A stretch of 64,000 nucleotides of DNA from Salvelinus alpinus (Eukaryota > Chordata > Actinopteri > Salmoniformes > Salmonidae). Below are positions 13,045-24,614 of this stretch, in pieces. Position 1 is the first letter of the stretch; every line of letters starts with the position of its first letter. The translations under genes and the position numbers were made by a program. The notes below the pieces were generated by a model. It was given only the letters and a program-made list of their open reading frames with translations, was not told the DNA's origin and made no database searches. Location: assembly GCF_045679555.1 (NCBI RefSeq), contig NC_092122.1, forward strand, positions 13,071,043-13,135,042, given 5' to 3'.

Positions 13045-13493
13045 TTTCGGCACAGACACCAGCCCTGTTATTAGCCTGGATATTACTCACCAATTTAACA
13101 GCATCGTACTGTCTCTCGACAACAACGCCGGATTCCTGCCGTAATCCCTGAGCCACTACTTCTGATCCTCACAGCTAGCCTGCAGCTAACGCAGCTAGCA
13201 CAGCTAGTGCCACTGCTACGAAGCTAGCATCAGTTAGCAAACACAATTCTACAATCACAACCTCTCTCTCGCCATCCGGCCTGGATTCTCTGTCGACACG
13301 ACCACATCTGGTCTGCAGACGATTACCCCATCCGCTGTACCCTCAACCGGCCTCCGTCTGAGCAGACCCCCTTCGTCTGAGCAGACTCACCCCCCCCGGG
13401 CTACTAACTTTAAACACCGCGTGCTAGCTTAGCGGCGACTTCCCTGCTCCATCTACGGCTGCCCCCTGGACACTATGATCACCTGGCTACATA

Positions 13494-15097
<1,604 letters not shown>

Positions 15098-15324
15098 TAG
15101 CTGATGCCTACCGGACTGTCCATTAATTTACGGTACTCCATTCTGTTTACTTGTGTTTTATCTGTCGGCTCTGTGTTTTAACTCAGGCTCTGTGTGTAGT
15201 TAATCCGACCCTCTCTGCCTAGTCGTCGCCATTTTTACCTGCTGTTGCTGTGTTAGCTGACTAGCTGCTGTTATCTCACCTGTTGTTTTAGCTAGCTCTC
15301 CCAATCAAGACCTGCAATCACTTT

Positions 15325-17029
15325 ATGCCTTACTGTATGTCTCTGCCAAATATCAATATGCCTTGTATACTGTTGTTCAGGCTAGTTATCATAGTTATCA
15401 TTGTTTTGGTTTGCAATGGACCCCGTAGTTCCACTCTCCGTACCTCTGATACCCCCTTCGTCCCACCTCCCACACATGCGGTGACCTCACCCATTGAGAC
15501 CAGCATGTCCAGAGATACAACCTCTCTTATCATCACCCAGTGCCTGGGCTTGCCTCCGCTGTACCCGTGCCCCACCATACCCCTGTCTGCACATTATGCC
15601 CAGAATCTATTCTACCACGGCCATAAATCTGCTCCTTTTATTCCTTGTCTCCAACGCTCTAGGCGACCAGTTTTGATAGCCTTTAGCCGCACCCTCATCC
15701 TACTACTCCTCTGTTCCTCGGGTGATGTGGAGGTTAACCCAGGCCCTGCATGTCCCCAGGCACCCTCATTTGTTGACTTCTGTGATCGAAAAAGCCTTGG
15801 CCTCATGCATGTCAACATCAGAAGCCTCCTCCCTAAGTTTGTCTTACTCACCGCTTTAGCACACTCTGCCAACCCTGATGTCCTTGCCGTGTCTGAATCC
15901 TGGCTTAGGAAGGCCACCAAAAACTCTGAGATTTCCATACCCAACTATAACACTTTCCGTCAAGATAGAACTGCCAAAGGGGGAGGAGTTGCAATCTACT
16001 GCAGAGATAGCCTGCAAAGTTCTGTCATACTTTCCAGGTCTATGCCCAAACAGTTCGAACTTCTAATTTTAAAAATTAATCTCTCCAGAAATAAGTCTCT
16101 CACTGTTGCCGCCTGCTACCGACCCCCCTCAGCTCCCAGCTGTGCCCTGGACACCATCTGTGAATTGATCGCTCCCCATCTAGCTTCAGAGTTTGTTCTG
16201 TTAGGTGACCTAAACTGGGATATGCTTAACACCCCGGCAGTCCTACAATCTAAGCTAGATGCCCTCAATCTCACACAAATCATCAAGGAACCTACCAGGT
16301 ACAACCCTAAATCCGTCAGCATGGGCACCCTAATAGACATTATCCTGACCAACCTGCCCTCCAAATACACCGCTGCTGTCTTCAATCAAGATCTCAGCGA
16401 TCACTGCCTCATTGCCTGTATCCGCTGCGGGTCCGCGGTCAAACGACCACCCCTCATCACTATCAAACGCTCCCTAAAACACTTCTGCGAGCAGGCCTTT
16501 CTAATCGACCTGGCCCGGGTACCCTGGATGGATATTGACCTCATCCCGTCAGTTGAGGATGCCTGGTCATTCTTTAAAAGTTACTTCCTCACCATATTAG
16601 ACAAGCATGCTCCGTTCAAAAAATGCAGAACTAAGAACAGATATAGCCCTTGGTTCACTCCAGACCTGACTGCCCTCGACCAGCACAAAAACATCCCGTG
16701 GCGAACTGCAATAGCATCGAAGAGCCCACGCGATATGCAACTGTTCAGGGAAGTCAGGAACCAATACACGCAGTCAGTCAGGAAAGCAAAGGCCAGCTTT
16801 TTCAAGCAGAAATTTGCATCCTGTAGCTCTAACTCCAAAAAGTTCTGGGATACTGTAAAGTCCATGGAGAACAAGAGCACCTCCTCCCAGCTGCCCACTG
16901 CACTGAGGCTAGGTAACACGGTCACCACCGATAAATCCGTGATGATCGAAGACTTCAACAAGCATTTCTCAATGGCTGGCCATGCCTTCCTCCTGGCGAC
17001 TCCAACCTTGGCCAACAGCCCCCCCCCCC
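15325..17029 (+). CDS. LINE endonuclease region with upstream 2A-like motif
   Basis: This frame encodes the N-terminal part of the LINE polyprotein. Residues 1-140 include a hydrophobic stretch (about residues 12-30) and end with GDVEVNPGP (residues 133-141, bases 15,721-15,747), matching the 2A ribosome-skipping consensus D(V/I)ExNPGP. The APE-type endonuclease follows, with recognisable blocks: LMHVNIRSLLPK, SESWL, RTAKGGGVAIYCRDS, ACYRPPS, LLGDLNWD and the terminal SDHCLI. Past residue about 565 the open frame runs through a C14 tract (17,019-17,032) and becomes nonsense, because the reverse transcriptase continues in another frame. The start codon is the first ATG of the frame after the leader and is not certain. 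This is retrotransposon protein, not a host gene. Confidence 0.85.
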
Positions 17030-18622
17030 CCCGCTGCTACTCGCCCAAGCCTCCCCAGCTTCTCCTTTACCCAAATCCAGATAGCAGATGTTCTGAAAGA
17101 GCTGGAAAACCTGGACCCATACAAATCAGCCGGGCTTGACAATCTGGACCCCCTATTTCTGAAACTGTCCGCCGCCATTGTCGCACCCCCTATTACCAGC
17201 CTGTTCAACCTCTCCTTCGTATCATCTGAGATCCCCAAGGATTGGAAAGCTGCCGCGGTCATCCCCCTCTTCAAAGGGGGAGTCACCCTGGACCCAAACT
17301 GTTACAGACCTATATCCATCCTGCCCTGCCTATCTAAGGTCTTCGAAAGCCAAGTCAACAAACAGATCACTGACCATCTCGAATCCCACCGTACCTTCTC
17401 CGCTGTGCAATCCGGTTTCCGAGCCGGTCACGGGTGCACTTCAGCCACGCTCAAGGTACTAAATGATATCATAACCGGCATCGATAAAAGACAGTACTGT
17501 GCTGCCGTCTTCATCGACCTGGCCAAGGCTTTCGACTCTGTCAATCACCACATTCTTATCGGCAGACTCAGTAGCCTCGGTTTTTCTAATGACTGCCTTG
17601 CCTGGTTCACCAACTACTTTGCAGACAGAGTTCAGTGCGTCAAATCGGAAGGCATGCTGTCCGGTCCTCTGGCAGTCTCTATGGGGGTACCACAGGGTTC
17701 AATTCTCGGGCCGACTCTTTTCTCTGTATATATCAATGATGTTGCTCTTGCTGCGGGCGATTCCCTGATCCACCTCTACGCAGACGACACCATTCTGTAT
17801 ACTTCTGGCCCTTCTTTGGACACTGTGATAACCAACCTCCAAACGAGCTTCAATGCCATTCAACACTCCTTCCGTGGCCTCCAACTGCTCTTAAACGCTA
17901 GTAAAACCAAATGCATGCTCTTCAACCGTTCGCTGCCTGCACCCGCACGCCCGACTTGCATCACCACCCTGGACGGTTCTGACCTAGAATATGTGGACAT
18001 CTATAAGTACCTAGGTGTCTGGCTAGACTGCAAACTCTCCTTCCAGACTCATATCACACATCTCCAATCCAAAATCAGATCTAGAGTCGGCTTTCTATTT
18101 CGCAACAGAGCCTCCTTCACTCACGCCGCCAAACTTACCCTAGTGAAACTGACTATCCTACCGATCCTCGACTTCGGCGATGTCATCTACAAAATGGCTT
18201 CCAATACTCTACTCAGCAAACTGGATGCAGTTTATCACAGTGCCATCCGTTTTGTTACTAAAGCACCTTATTCGACCCACCACTGCGACCTGTATGCCCT
18301 AGTCGGCTGGCCCTCGCTACATGTTCGCCGTCAGACCCACTGGCTCCAGGTCATCTACAAGGCTATGTTAGGTAAAGTGCCGCCTTATCTCAGTTCACTG
18401 GTCACGATGGCTACACCCACCCGTAGCACGCGCTCTAGCAGGTGTATCTCACTGATCATCCCTAAAGCCAAAACCTCATTTGGACGCCTTTCCTTCCAGT
18501 TCTCTGCTGCCTGCGACTGGAACGAATTGCAAAAATCTCTGAAGTTGGAGACTTTTATCTCCCTCAACAACTTTAAACATCTGCTATCCGAGCAGCTAAC
18601 CGATCGCTGCAGCTGTACATAG
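16982..18622 (+). CDS. LINE reverse transcriptase
   Basis: Downstream half of the same LINE protein, one frame away from the endonuclease part. The real join is probably within the C14 tract at 17,019-17,032, not at the nominal start. Motifs in order: DPYKSAGLDNL (RT block 0/1), WKAAAVIPLFKGG, NCYRPISILPCLSKVFE, QSGFRAGHGCTSA, FIDLAKAFDSVNH (catalytic Asp), GVPQGSILGPTLFSVY, YADDTILY (catalytic Asp pair) and KYLGVWLDCKLSF. A C-terminal region follows and the stop is at 18,620-18,622. No other stop interrupts it. The enzyme would reverse-transcribe the element RNA at a nicked target. It appears catalytically intact and is separated from its endonuclease only by the homopolymer slip. Confidence 0.92.
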   Translation: MPSSWRLQPWPTAPPPPAATRPSLPSFSFTQIQIADVLKELENLDPYKSAGLDNLDPLFLKLSAAIVAPPITSLFNLSFVSSEIPKDWKAAAVIPLFKGGVTLDPNCYRPISILPCLSKVFESQVNKQITDHLESHRTFSAVQSGFRAGHGCTSATLKVLNDIITGIDKRQYCAAVFIDLAKAFDSVNHHILIGRLSSLGFSNDCLAWFTNYFADRVQCVKSEGMLSGPLAVSMGVPQGSILGPTLFSVYINDVALAAGDSLIHLYADDTILYTSGPSLDTVITNLQTSFNAIQHSFRGLQLLLNASKTKCMLFNRSLPAPARPTCITTLDGSDLEYVDIYKYLGVWLDCKLSFQTHITHLQSKIRSRVGFLFRNRASFTHAAKLTLVKLTILPILDFGDVIYKMASNTLLSKLDAVYHSAIRFVTKAPYSTHHCDLYALVGWPSLHVRRQTHWLQVIYKAMLGKVPPYLSSLVTMATPTRSTRSSRCISLIIPKAKTSFGRLSFQFSAACDWNELQKSLKLETFISLNNFKHLLSEQLTDRCSCT

Positions 18623-19902
18623 TCCATCGGTATATAGCCCACCCAATTTACCTACCTCACCCCCCCCATACTGCTTTTATTTCCTTTTCTGCTTTTTTTG
18701 CACACCAGTATCTCTACTTGCACATGACCATCTGATGATTTACCACTCCAGTGTTAATCTGCTAAATTGTAATTATCTGATTTATTGCCTACCTCCTCAT
18801 GTCTTTTGCACACATTGTATATAGATTCTCTTTTTTTCTTTTTTTCTACCATGTTATTGACTTGTTTATTGTTTACTCCATGTGTAACTCTGTGTTGTTG
18901 TCTGTTCACACTGCTATGCTTTATCTTGGCCAGGTCGCAGTTGCAAATGAGAACTTGTTCTCAACTAGCCTACCTGGTTAAATAAAGGTAAAATAAAAAA
19001 AATAAAAAAATGTTCAGCCGATCCTGTTGCAGCAGTCTGTTGTTAACCCTTGGCTGAACGGAATGGCGTGTATTTTTTATTAACACATTTTGCATATTTT
19101 TTCCAGTTCTTTTCTGGCGGCTCGCCATTAAAGCTAGTTAAGAAGGAAATCGACACCCTTGCATCCTGAATGGACACAAGTGTATAGCCGGCTGCATACA
19201 TTCCAGTTGGACACACATGACAAACGACATAAAATAAATAATAGTGCCATCTACCCCCTCAAATATTTCCGCCTGCACAGCCAGCATTAACCTTTTATAC
19301 AGTGGTGGAGAAAGTAGCCAATTAATCAATCAATCAAATGTATTTATGAAGCCCTTTTTACATCAGCCGATGTAAATTGTCATACTTGAGTAAAAGCAAA
19401 GATACCTTTATAGAAAATAAATCAAGTATAAGTGAAAGTCACCCAGTAAAACACTACTTGAGTAAAAGTCTACAAGTATTTGGTTTAAATATACTTAAGT
19501 ATCAAAAGTAAATGCAATTGCTAAAATATACCCTGCTCAAAAAAATAAAGGGAACACTTAAACAACACAATGTAACTCCAAGTCAATCACACTTCTGTGA
19601 AATCAAACTGTCCACTTAGGAAGCAACACTGATTGACAATACATTTCACATGCTGTTGTGCAAATGGAATAGACAACAGGTGGAAATTATAGGCAATTAG
19701 CAAGACACCCCCAAAAAAGGAGTGGTTCTGCAGGTGGTGACCACAGACCACTTTTCAGTTCCTATGCTTCCTGGCTGATGTTTTGGTCACTTTTGAATGC
19801 TGGCGGTGCTTTCACTCTAGTGGTAGCATGAGACAGAGTCTACAACCCACACAAGTGGCTCAGGTAGTGCAGCTCATCCAGGATGGCACATCAATGTGAG
19901 CT

Positions 19903-22587
19903 GTGGCAAGAAGGTTTGCTGTGTCTGTCAGCGTAGTGTCCAGAGCATGGAGGCGCTACCATGAGACAGGCCAGTACATCAGGAGACGTGGAGGAGGCCG
20001 TAGGAGGGCAACAACCCAGCAGCAGGACCGCTACCTCCGCCTTTGTGCAAGGAGGAGCAGGAGGAGCACTGCCAGAGCCCTGCAAAATGACCTCCAGCAG
20101 GCCACAAATGTGCATGTGTCTGCTCAAACGGTCAGAAACAGACTCCATGAGGGTGGTATGAGGGCCCGACGTCCACAGGTGGGGGTTGTGCTTACAGCCC
20201 AACACCGTGCAGGACGTTTGGCATTTGCCAGAGAACACCAAGATTGGCAAATTCGCCACTGGCGCCCTGTGCTCTTCACAGATGAAAGCAGGTTCACACT
20301 GAGCACATGTGACAGACGTGACAGAGTCTGGAGACGCCGTGGAGAACGTTCTGCTGCCTGCAACATCTTCCAGCATGACCGGTTTGGCGGTGGGTCAGTC
20401 ATGGTGCGGGGTGGCATTTCTTTGGGGGGCCGCACAGCCCTCCATGTGCTCGCCAGAGGTAGCCTGACTGCCATTAGGTACCGAGATGAGATCCTCAGAC
20501 CCCTTGTGATACCATATGCTGGTGCGGTTGGCCCTGGGTTCCTCCTAATGCAAGACAATGCTAGACCTCATGTGGCTGGAGTGTGTCAGCAGTTCCTGCA
20601 AGAGGAAGGCATTGATGCTATGGACTGGCCCGCCCGTTCCCCAGACCTGAATCCAATTGAGCACATCTGGGACATCATGTCAGGGCTCCGGGCAGCCGAG
20701 CGGAAATGGAGGAAAACTCGCCTCCCTGCGGATCTGGCATCCTTTCACTCCCTCCTCTCTACATTCTCCTCTTCTGTCTCTGCTGCTAAAGCCAATTTCT
20801 ACCACTCTAAATTCCAAGCATCTGCCTCTAACCCTAGGAAGCTCTTTGCCACCTTCTCCTCCCTCCTGAATCCTCCTCCCCCTCCTCCCCCCTCCTCCCT
20901 CTCTGCTGATGACTTCGTCAACCATTTTGAAAAGAAGGTCGACGACATCCGATCCTCGTTTGCTAAGTCAAACGACACCGCTGGTTCTGCTCACACTGCC
21001 CTACCCTGTGCTTTGACCTCTTTCTCCCCTCTCTCTCCAGATGAAATCTCGCGTCTTGTGACGGCCGGCCGCCCAACAACCTGCCCGCTTGACCCTATCC
21101 CCTCCTCTCTTCTCCAGACCATTTCCGGAGACCTTCTCCCTTACCTCACCTCGCTCATCAACTCATCCTTGACCGCTGGCTACGTCCCTTCCGTCTTCAA
21201 GAGAGCGAGAGTTGCACCCCTTCTGAAAAAACCTACACTCGATCCCTCCGATGTCAACAACTACAGACCAGTATCCCTTCTTTCTTTTCTCTCCAAAACT
21301 CTTGAACGTGCCGTCCTTGGCCAGCTCTCCTGCTATCTCTCTCAGAATGACCTTCTTGATCCAAATCAGTCAGGTTTCAAGACTAGTCATTCAACTGAGA
21401 CTGCTCTTCTCTGTGTCACGGAGGCGCTCCGCACTGCTAAAGCTAACTCTCTCTCCTCTGCTCTCATCCTTCTAGACCTATCGGCTGCCTTTGATACTGT
21501 GAACCATCAGATCCTCCTCTCCACCCTCTCCGAGCTGGGCATCTCCGGCGCGGCCCACGCTTGGATTGCGTCCTACCTGACAGGTCGCTCCTACCAGGTG
21601 GCGTGGCGAGAATCTGTCTCCGCACCACGTGCTCTCACCACTGGTGTCCCCCAGGGCTCTGTTCTAGGCCCTCTCCTATTCTCGCTATACACCAAGTCAC
21701 TTGGCTCTGTCATATCCTCACATGGTCTCTCCTATCATTGCTATGCAGACGACACACAATTAATCTTCTCCTTTCCCCCCTCTGATAACCAGGTGGTGAA
21801 TCGCATCTCTGCATGTCTGGCAGACATATCAGTGTGGATGACGGATCACCACCTCAAGCTTAACCTCGGCAAGACGGAGCTGCTCTTCCTCCCGGGGAAG
21901 GACTGCCCGTTCCATGATCTCGCCATCACGGTTGACAACTCCATTGTGTCCTCCTCCCAGAGTGCTAAGAACCTTGGCGTGATCCTGGACAACACCCTGT
22001 CGTTCTCAACTAACATCAAGGCGGTGACCCGTTCCTGTAGGTTCATGCTCTACAACATTCGCAGAGTACGACCCTGCCTCACGCAGGAAGCGGCGCAGGT
22101 CCTAATCCAGGCACTTGTCATCTCCCGTCTGGATTACTGCAACTCGCTGTTGGCTGGGCTCCCTGCCTGTGCCATTAAACCCCTACAACTCATCCAGAAC
22201 GCCGCAGCCCGTCTGGTGTTCAACTTTCCCAAGTTCTCTCACGTCACCCCGCTCCTCCGCTCTCTCCACTGGCTTCCAGTTGAAGCTCGCATCCGCTACA
22301 AGACCATGGTGCTTGCCTACGGAGCTGTGAGGGGAACGGCACCTCCGTACCTTCAGGCTCTGATCAGGCCCTACACCCAAACAAGGGCACTGCGTTCATC
22401 CACCTCTGGCCTGCTCGCCTCCCTACCTCTGAGGAAGTACAGTTCCCGCTCAGCCCAGTCAAAACTGTTCGCTGCTCTGGCACCCCAATGGTGGAACAAA
22501 CTCCCTCACGACGCCAGGTCAGCGGAGTCAATCACCACCTTCCGGAGACACCTGAAACCCCACCTCTTTAAGGAATACCTAGGATAG
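19903..22587 (+). CDS. Open transposase/reverse-transcriptase fusion frame (894 codons)
   Basis: An uninterrupted frame runs from inside the Tc1 transposase (after its premature stop; first codon GTG, so initiation is doubtful) straight into the LINE reverse transcriptase. Residues 1 to about 259 hold the transposase to just past its DDE glutamate (HIWDIMS). Residues from about 260 are the 5'-truncated LINE protein, with [69 protein letters not shown] and [11 protein letters not shown]-terminal domain follows, to the stop after KEYLG. The junction is the LINE insertion site. It is a by-product of nesting, with no sign of a host promoter or splice entry, but both catalytic cores are open in one frame. 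Confidence 0.8.
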   Translation: MARRFAVSVSVVSRAWRRYHETGQYIRRRGGGRRRATTQQQDRYLRLCARRSRRSTARALQNDLQQATNVHVSAQTVRNRLHEGGMRARRPQVGVVLTAQHRAGRLAFAREHQDWQIRHWRPVLFTDESRFTLSTCDRRDRVWRRRGERSAACNIFQHDRFGGGSVMVRGGISLGGRTALHVLARGSLTAIRYRDEILRPLVIPYAGAVGPGFLLMQDNARPHVAGVCQQFLQEEGIDAMDWPARSPDLNPIEHIWDIMSGLRAAERKWRKTRLPADLASFHSLLSTFSSSVSAAKANFYHSKFQASASNPRKLFATFSSLLNPPPPPPPSSLSADDFVNHFEKKVDDIRSSFAKSNDTAGSAHTALPCALTSFSPLSPDEISRLVTAGRPTTCPLDPIPSSLLQTISGDLLPYLTSLINSSLTAGYVPSVFKRARVAPLLKKPTLDPSDVNNYRPVSLLSFLSKTLERAVLGQLSCYLSQNDLLDPNQSGFKTSHSTETALLCVTEALRTAKANSLSSALILLDLSAAFDTVNHQILLSTLSELGISGAAHAWIASYLTGRSYQVAWRESVSAPRALTTGVPQGSVLGPLLFSLYTKSLGSVISSHGLSYHCYADDTQLIFSFPPSDNQVVNRISACLADISVWMTDHHLKLNLGKTELLFLPGKDCPFHDLAITVDNSIVSSSQSAKNLGVILDNTLSFSTNIKAVTRSCRFMLYNIRRVRPCLTQEAAQVLIQALVISRLDYCNSLLAGLPACAIKPLQLIQNAAARLVFNFPKFSHVTPLLRSLHWLPVEARIRYKTMVLAYGAVRGTAPPYLQALIRPYTQTRALRSSTSGLLASLPLRKYSSRSAQSKLFAALAPQWWNKLPHDARSAESITTFRRHLKPHLFKEYLG

Positions 22588-22742
22588 GATAAAGTAATCC
22601 TTCTAACCCCCCCCCCTTAAAAGAGTTAGATGCACTATTGTAAAGTGGTTGTTCCACTGGATATCATAAGGTGAATGCACCAATTTGTAAGTCGCTCTGG
22701 ATAAGAGCGTCTGCTAAATGACTTAAATGTAATGTAAATGTA
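20682..22742 (+). mobile_element. 5'-truncated LINE, inner layer of the nest
   Basis: Flanked by the 5-bp direct repeat ATGTC (20,677-20,681 and 22,743-22,747). It starts inside the protein-coding region and ends with the shared 'gtcgctctggataagagcg' tail followed by taaatgtaatg repeats, as for tail-primed LINE insertion. Its reverse transcriptase is a different family from the LINEs at 12-19 kb and 47-50 kb. Confidence 0.92.
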
Positions 22743-23935
22743 ATGTCTCGCTCCATCCACCAACGCCACGTTGCACCACAGACTGTCCAGGAGTTGGCGA
22801 ATGCTTTAGTCCAGGTCTGGGAGGAGATCCCTCAGGAGACCATCCGCCACCTCATCATGAGCATGCCCAGGCGTTGTAGGGAGGTCATACAGGCACGTGG
22901 AGGCCACACACACTACTGAGCCTCATTTTGACTTGTTTTAAGGACATTACATCAAAGTTGGATCAGCCTGTAGTGTGGTTTTCCACTTTAATTTTGAGTG
23001 TGACTCCAAATCCAGACCTCCATGGGTTGATAAATTTGATTTCCATTGATAATTTTTGTGTGATTTTGTTGTCAGCACATTCAACTATGTAAAGAAAAAA
23101 GTATTTAATAAGAATATTTCATTCATTCAGATCTAGGATGTGTTATTTTAGTGTTCCCTTTATTTTTTTGAGCAGTGTATTTAAGTATCAAAAGTGAAAG
23201 TATAATTTCATATTAATAAAACCAGATGGCACAATGTTTTAGTTTTTTAAATTTACATGTTTTAAACACTGACATAATTTTCAAACAAAGCACCCCCTAA
23301 AAATAAATAAATAAAATAATATTTACAAAAAAAAGCAACAAAAGCATTCCTGTTAAGTGAGTACACCAGGTCAGAGGCAGTAGGGATGACCAGGGATTTT
23401 CTCTTGATAAGTGTATGAATTTGATAATTTTCGTGTCCTGCATTCAACATGTAACGAGTACTTTTGGGTGTCAGAGAAAATTTATGGAGTAAAAAGCACA
23501 GTATTTTCTTTAGGAATGTAGTGAAGTAGAAGTTTTAGTTGTCAAAAAGATCAAAAGTAAAGTAAAGTACAGATACCCTAAAAAAATACTTAAGTCGTAC
23601 TTTAAAATATTTTTACTTTACTTAAGTACTTTACACGATTGCTATTATATTGCACTTGCTTAAAATGTCAATTTATGTAGCTAAACCTGTACAACTCTAA
23701 TTAAATTTGATATTGTTAATTCACACAACAAAACCTAAATTAGCTAATCTAATTTCAGCGATTTTTAGCCCTGAAACAGAGGCCACACATAACACTTGCT
23801 ACTTCTACAACTTCAATGACATCATTTACAATTCAATGAAAATAAAGCAGAAAACAATTTCTGTACAGAACAAAACCTCTCGAATTGTTAATTGATTACT
23901 GATGGTTGATTAATCTTTTATTGGCAGCAGGTAGC

Positions 23936-24119
23936 CTAGTGGTTAGAGCGTTGGACTAATAACCGAAAGGTTGCAGGATCGAATCCCGAGCTGACAAGGT
24001 AAAGAAATATTGTCGTTCTGCCCCTGAACAAGGCAGTTAACCCACTGTTCCTAGGCTTTCTTTGAAAATAAGAATTTATTCTTAATGACTTGCATAGTTG
24101 ACTAAAGGTAAAATAAAAA
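23936..24119 (+). mobile_element. Salmonid tRNA-derived SINE
   Basis: The head has a tRNA A-box region (gtagcctagtggttagagcg) and a B-box (ggatcgaatcc), then a body (ctgcccctgaacaaggcagt), and ends in ggtaaaataaaaac. This is the HpaI/SmaI-type SINE layout of salmonids. It is a retroposon, not a tRNA gene. Confidence 0.85.
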
Positions 24120-24248
24120 CTGTTCCTTGGTATAATCTGATCCTAGACCTGTGGTGATTGGTGAAAGTTGTATTTGTTCTCAGTAGATTCGCCTCTTCTC
24201 ACCATCACACAGATAGAACAAGGAGGGTTAGTTATAAATATCTTTGGT

Positions 24249-24370
24249 AAGATCTCGTCCCCTTCTCACAACACATTGGAGGAGAAAGCCAGAGGTCCCG
24301 CCCCTCTGACATTCTTCTCCATTGGGTTTTGAGAAGGAGACGAAGAGAGGAGAGAGGACGCAACGATATA
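24249..24370. repeat. MITE fragment directly upstream of rad51ap1
   Basis: Imperfect palindrome (tcgtccccttctca ... tgagaaggagacga). By eye it is the same family as the palindrome in a dyrk4 intron at 38,492-38,660: both share 'aggtcc.gcccctctgac' and 'ttctcc.cattg.gttttga' words. It lies about 250 bases before the rad51ap1 start codon, in what is probably promoter or 5' UTR. A TATA-like tatataag occurs at its right edge (about 24,367). Confidence 0.6.
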
Positions 24371-24614
24371 TAAGATTTGAAAATCTCCCTTTGTCTCATA
24401 CACGTGAAGAACAAGAAACGACGAATCATCGAATCTAAATCGTGAGATTTGTAATCACATTTTCGGGCGGGATGATTGAAAGTTTGTTTTCGTGGACCAG
24501 TGACCACTTTTGAAAATCTGCATAGTATGTTTTATGGCTACTTTTATGATACGATCATTAAAACATTTGAGCAATAATATAATTTTGACCATCGCTAAAG
24601 AAAAGAAAACTGAT

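Larger units (their letters stand above)
19828..22919 (+). pseudogene. Tc1-like transposase split by a LINE
   Basis: The gene reads from ATG 19,828 to the LINE insertion at 20,681 and resumes in frame at 22,748, ending TGA 22,917-22,919. That is 341 codons in all, the usual Tc1 length. DNA-binding residues are around [15 protein letters not shown]. The DDE residues are in [22 protein letters not shown] and [11 protein letters not shown], with 34 residues between the second Asp and the Glu. Codon 24 (19,897-19,899) is TGA, where an arginine codon (CGA, CpG) is likely in relatives, so the copy was probably damaged by CpG decay as well as by the LINE. SVMVRGG replaces the family's usual SVMVWGG. 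Confidence 0.9.
19531..23177 (+). mobile_element. Tc1/mariner element, middle layer of the nest
   Basis: TA duplications lie at 19,529-19,530 and 23,178-23,179. The inverted termini read tgctcaaaaaaataaaggga at the left and its complement (tttatttttttgagca) at the right. Without the LINE inside, the element is about 1.58 kb, normal for Tc1. It carries one transposase gene on the plus strand, split by the LINE at 20,682-22,742. Confidence 0.93.
19300..23641. mobile_element. hAT-type non-autonomous element, outer layer of a nest
   Basis: The left terminus is cagtggtggagaaagtagcc (19,300). The right terminus is the reverse counterpart ending gtactttacacgattg (23,641). Flanking 8-mers cttttata and ctattata match at 7 of 8 positions, which fits a hAT 8-bp duplication. 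The body consists of 'acttgagtaaaagt' and 'tacttaagtat' words and encodes nothing. The same family occurs in inverse orientation at 43,017-43,888, with a perfect 8-bp duplication. A Tc1 element (19,531-23,177) splits it. Confidence 0.8.

Noticed and set aside
16581-17015. Minus-strand 144-codon frame
   Set aside because: Antisense shadow of the LINE endonuclease frame.
23936-24000. tRNA-like A and B boxes suggesting a tRNA gene
   Set aside because: The boxes are followed by a SINE body and tail with no cloverleaf 3' half; this is a SINE head. The same reasoning applies to 1,860-1,926 and 41,900-41,940.
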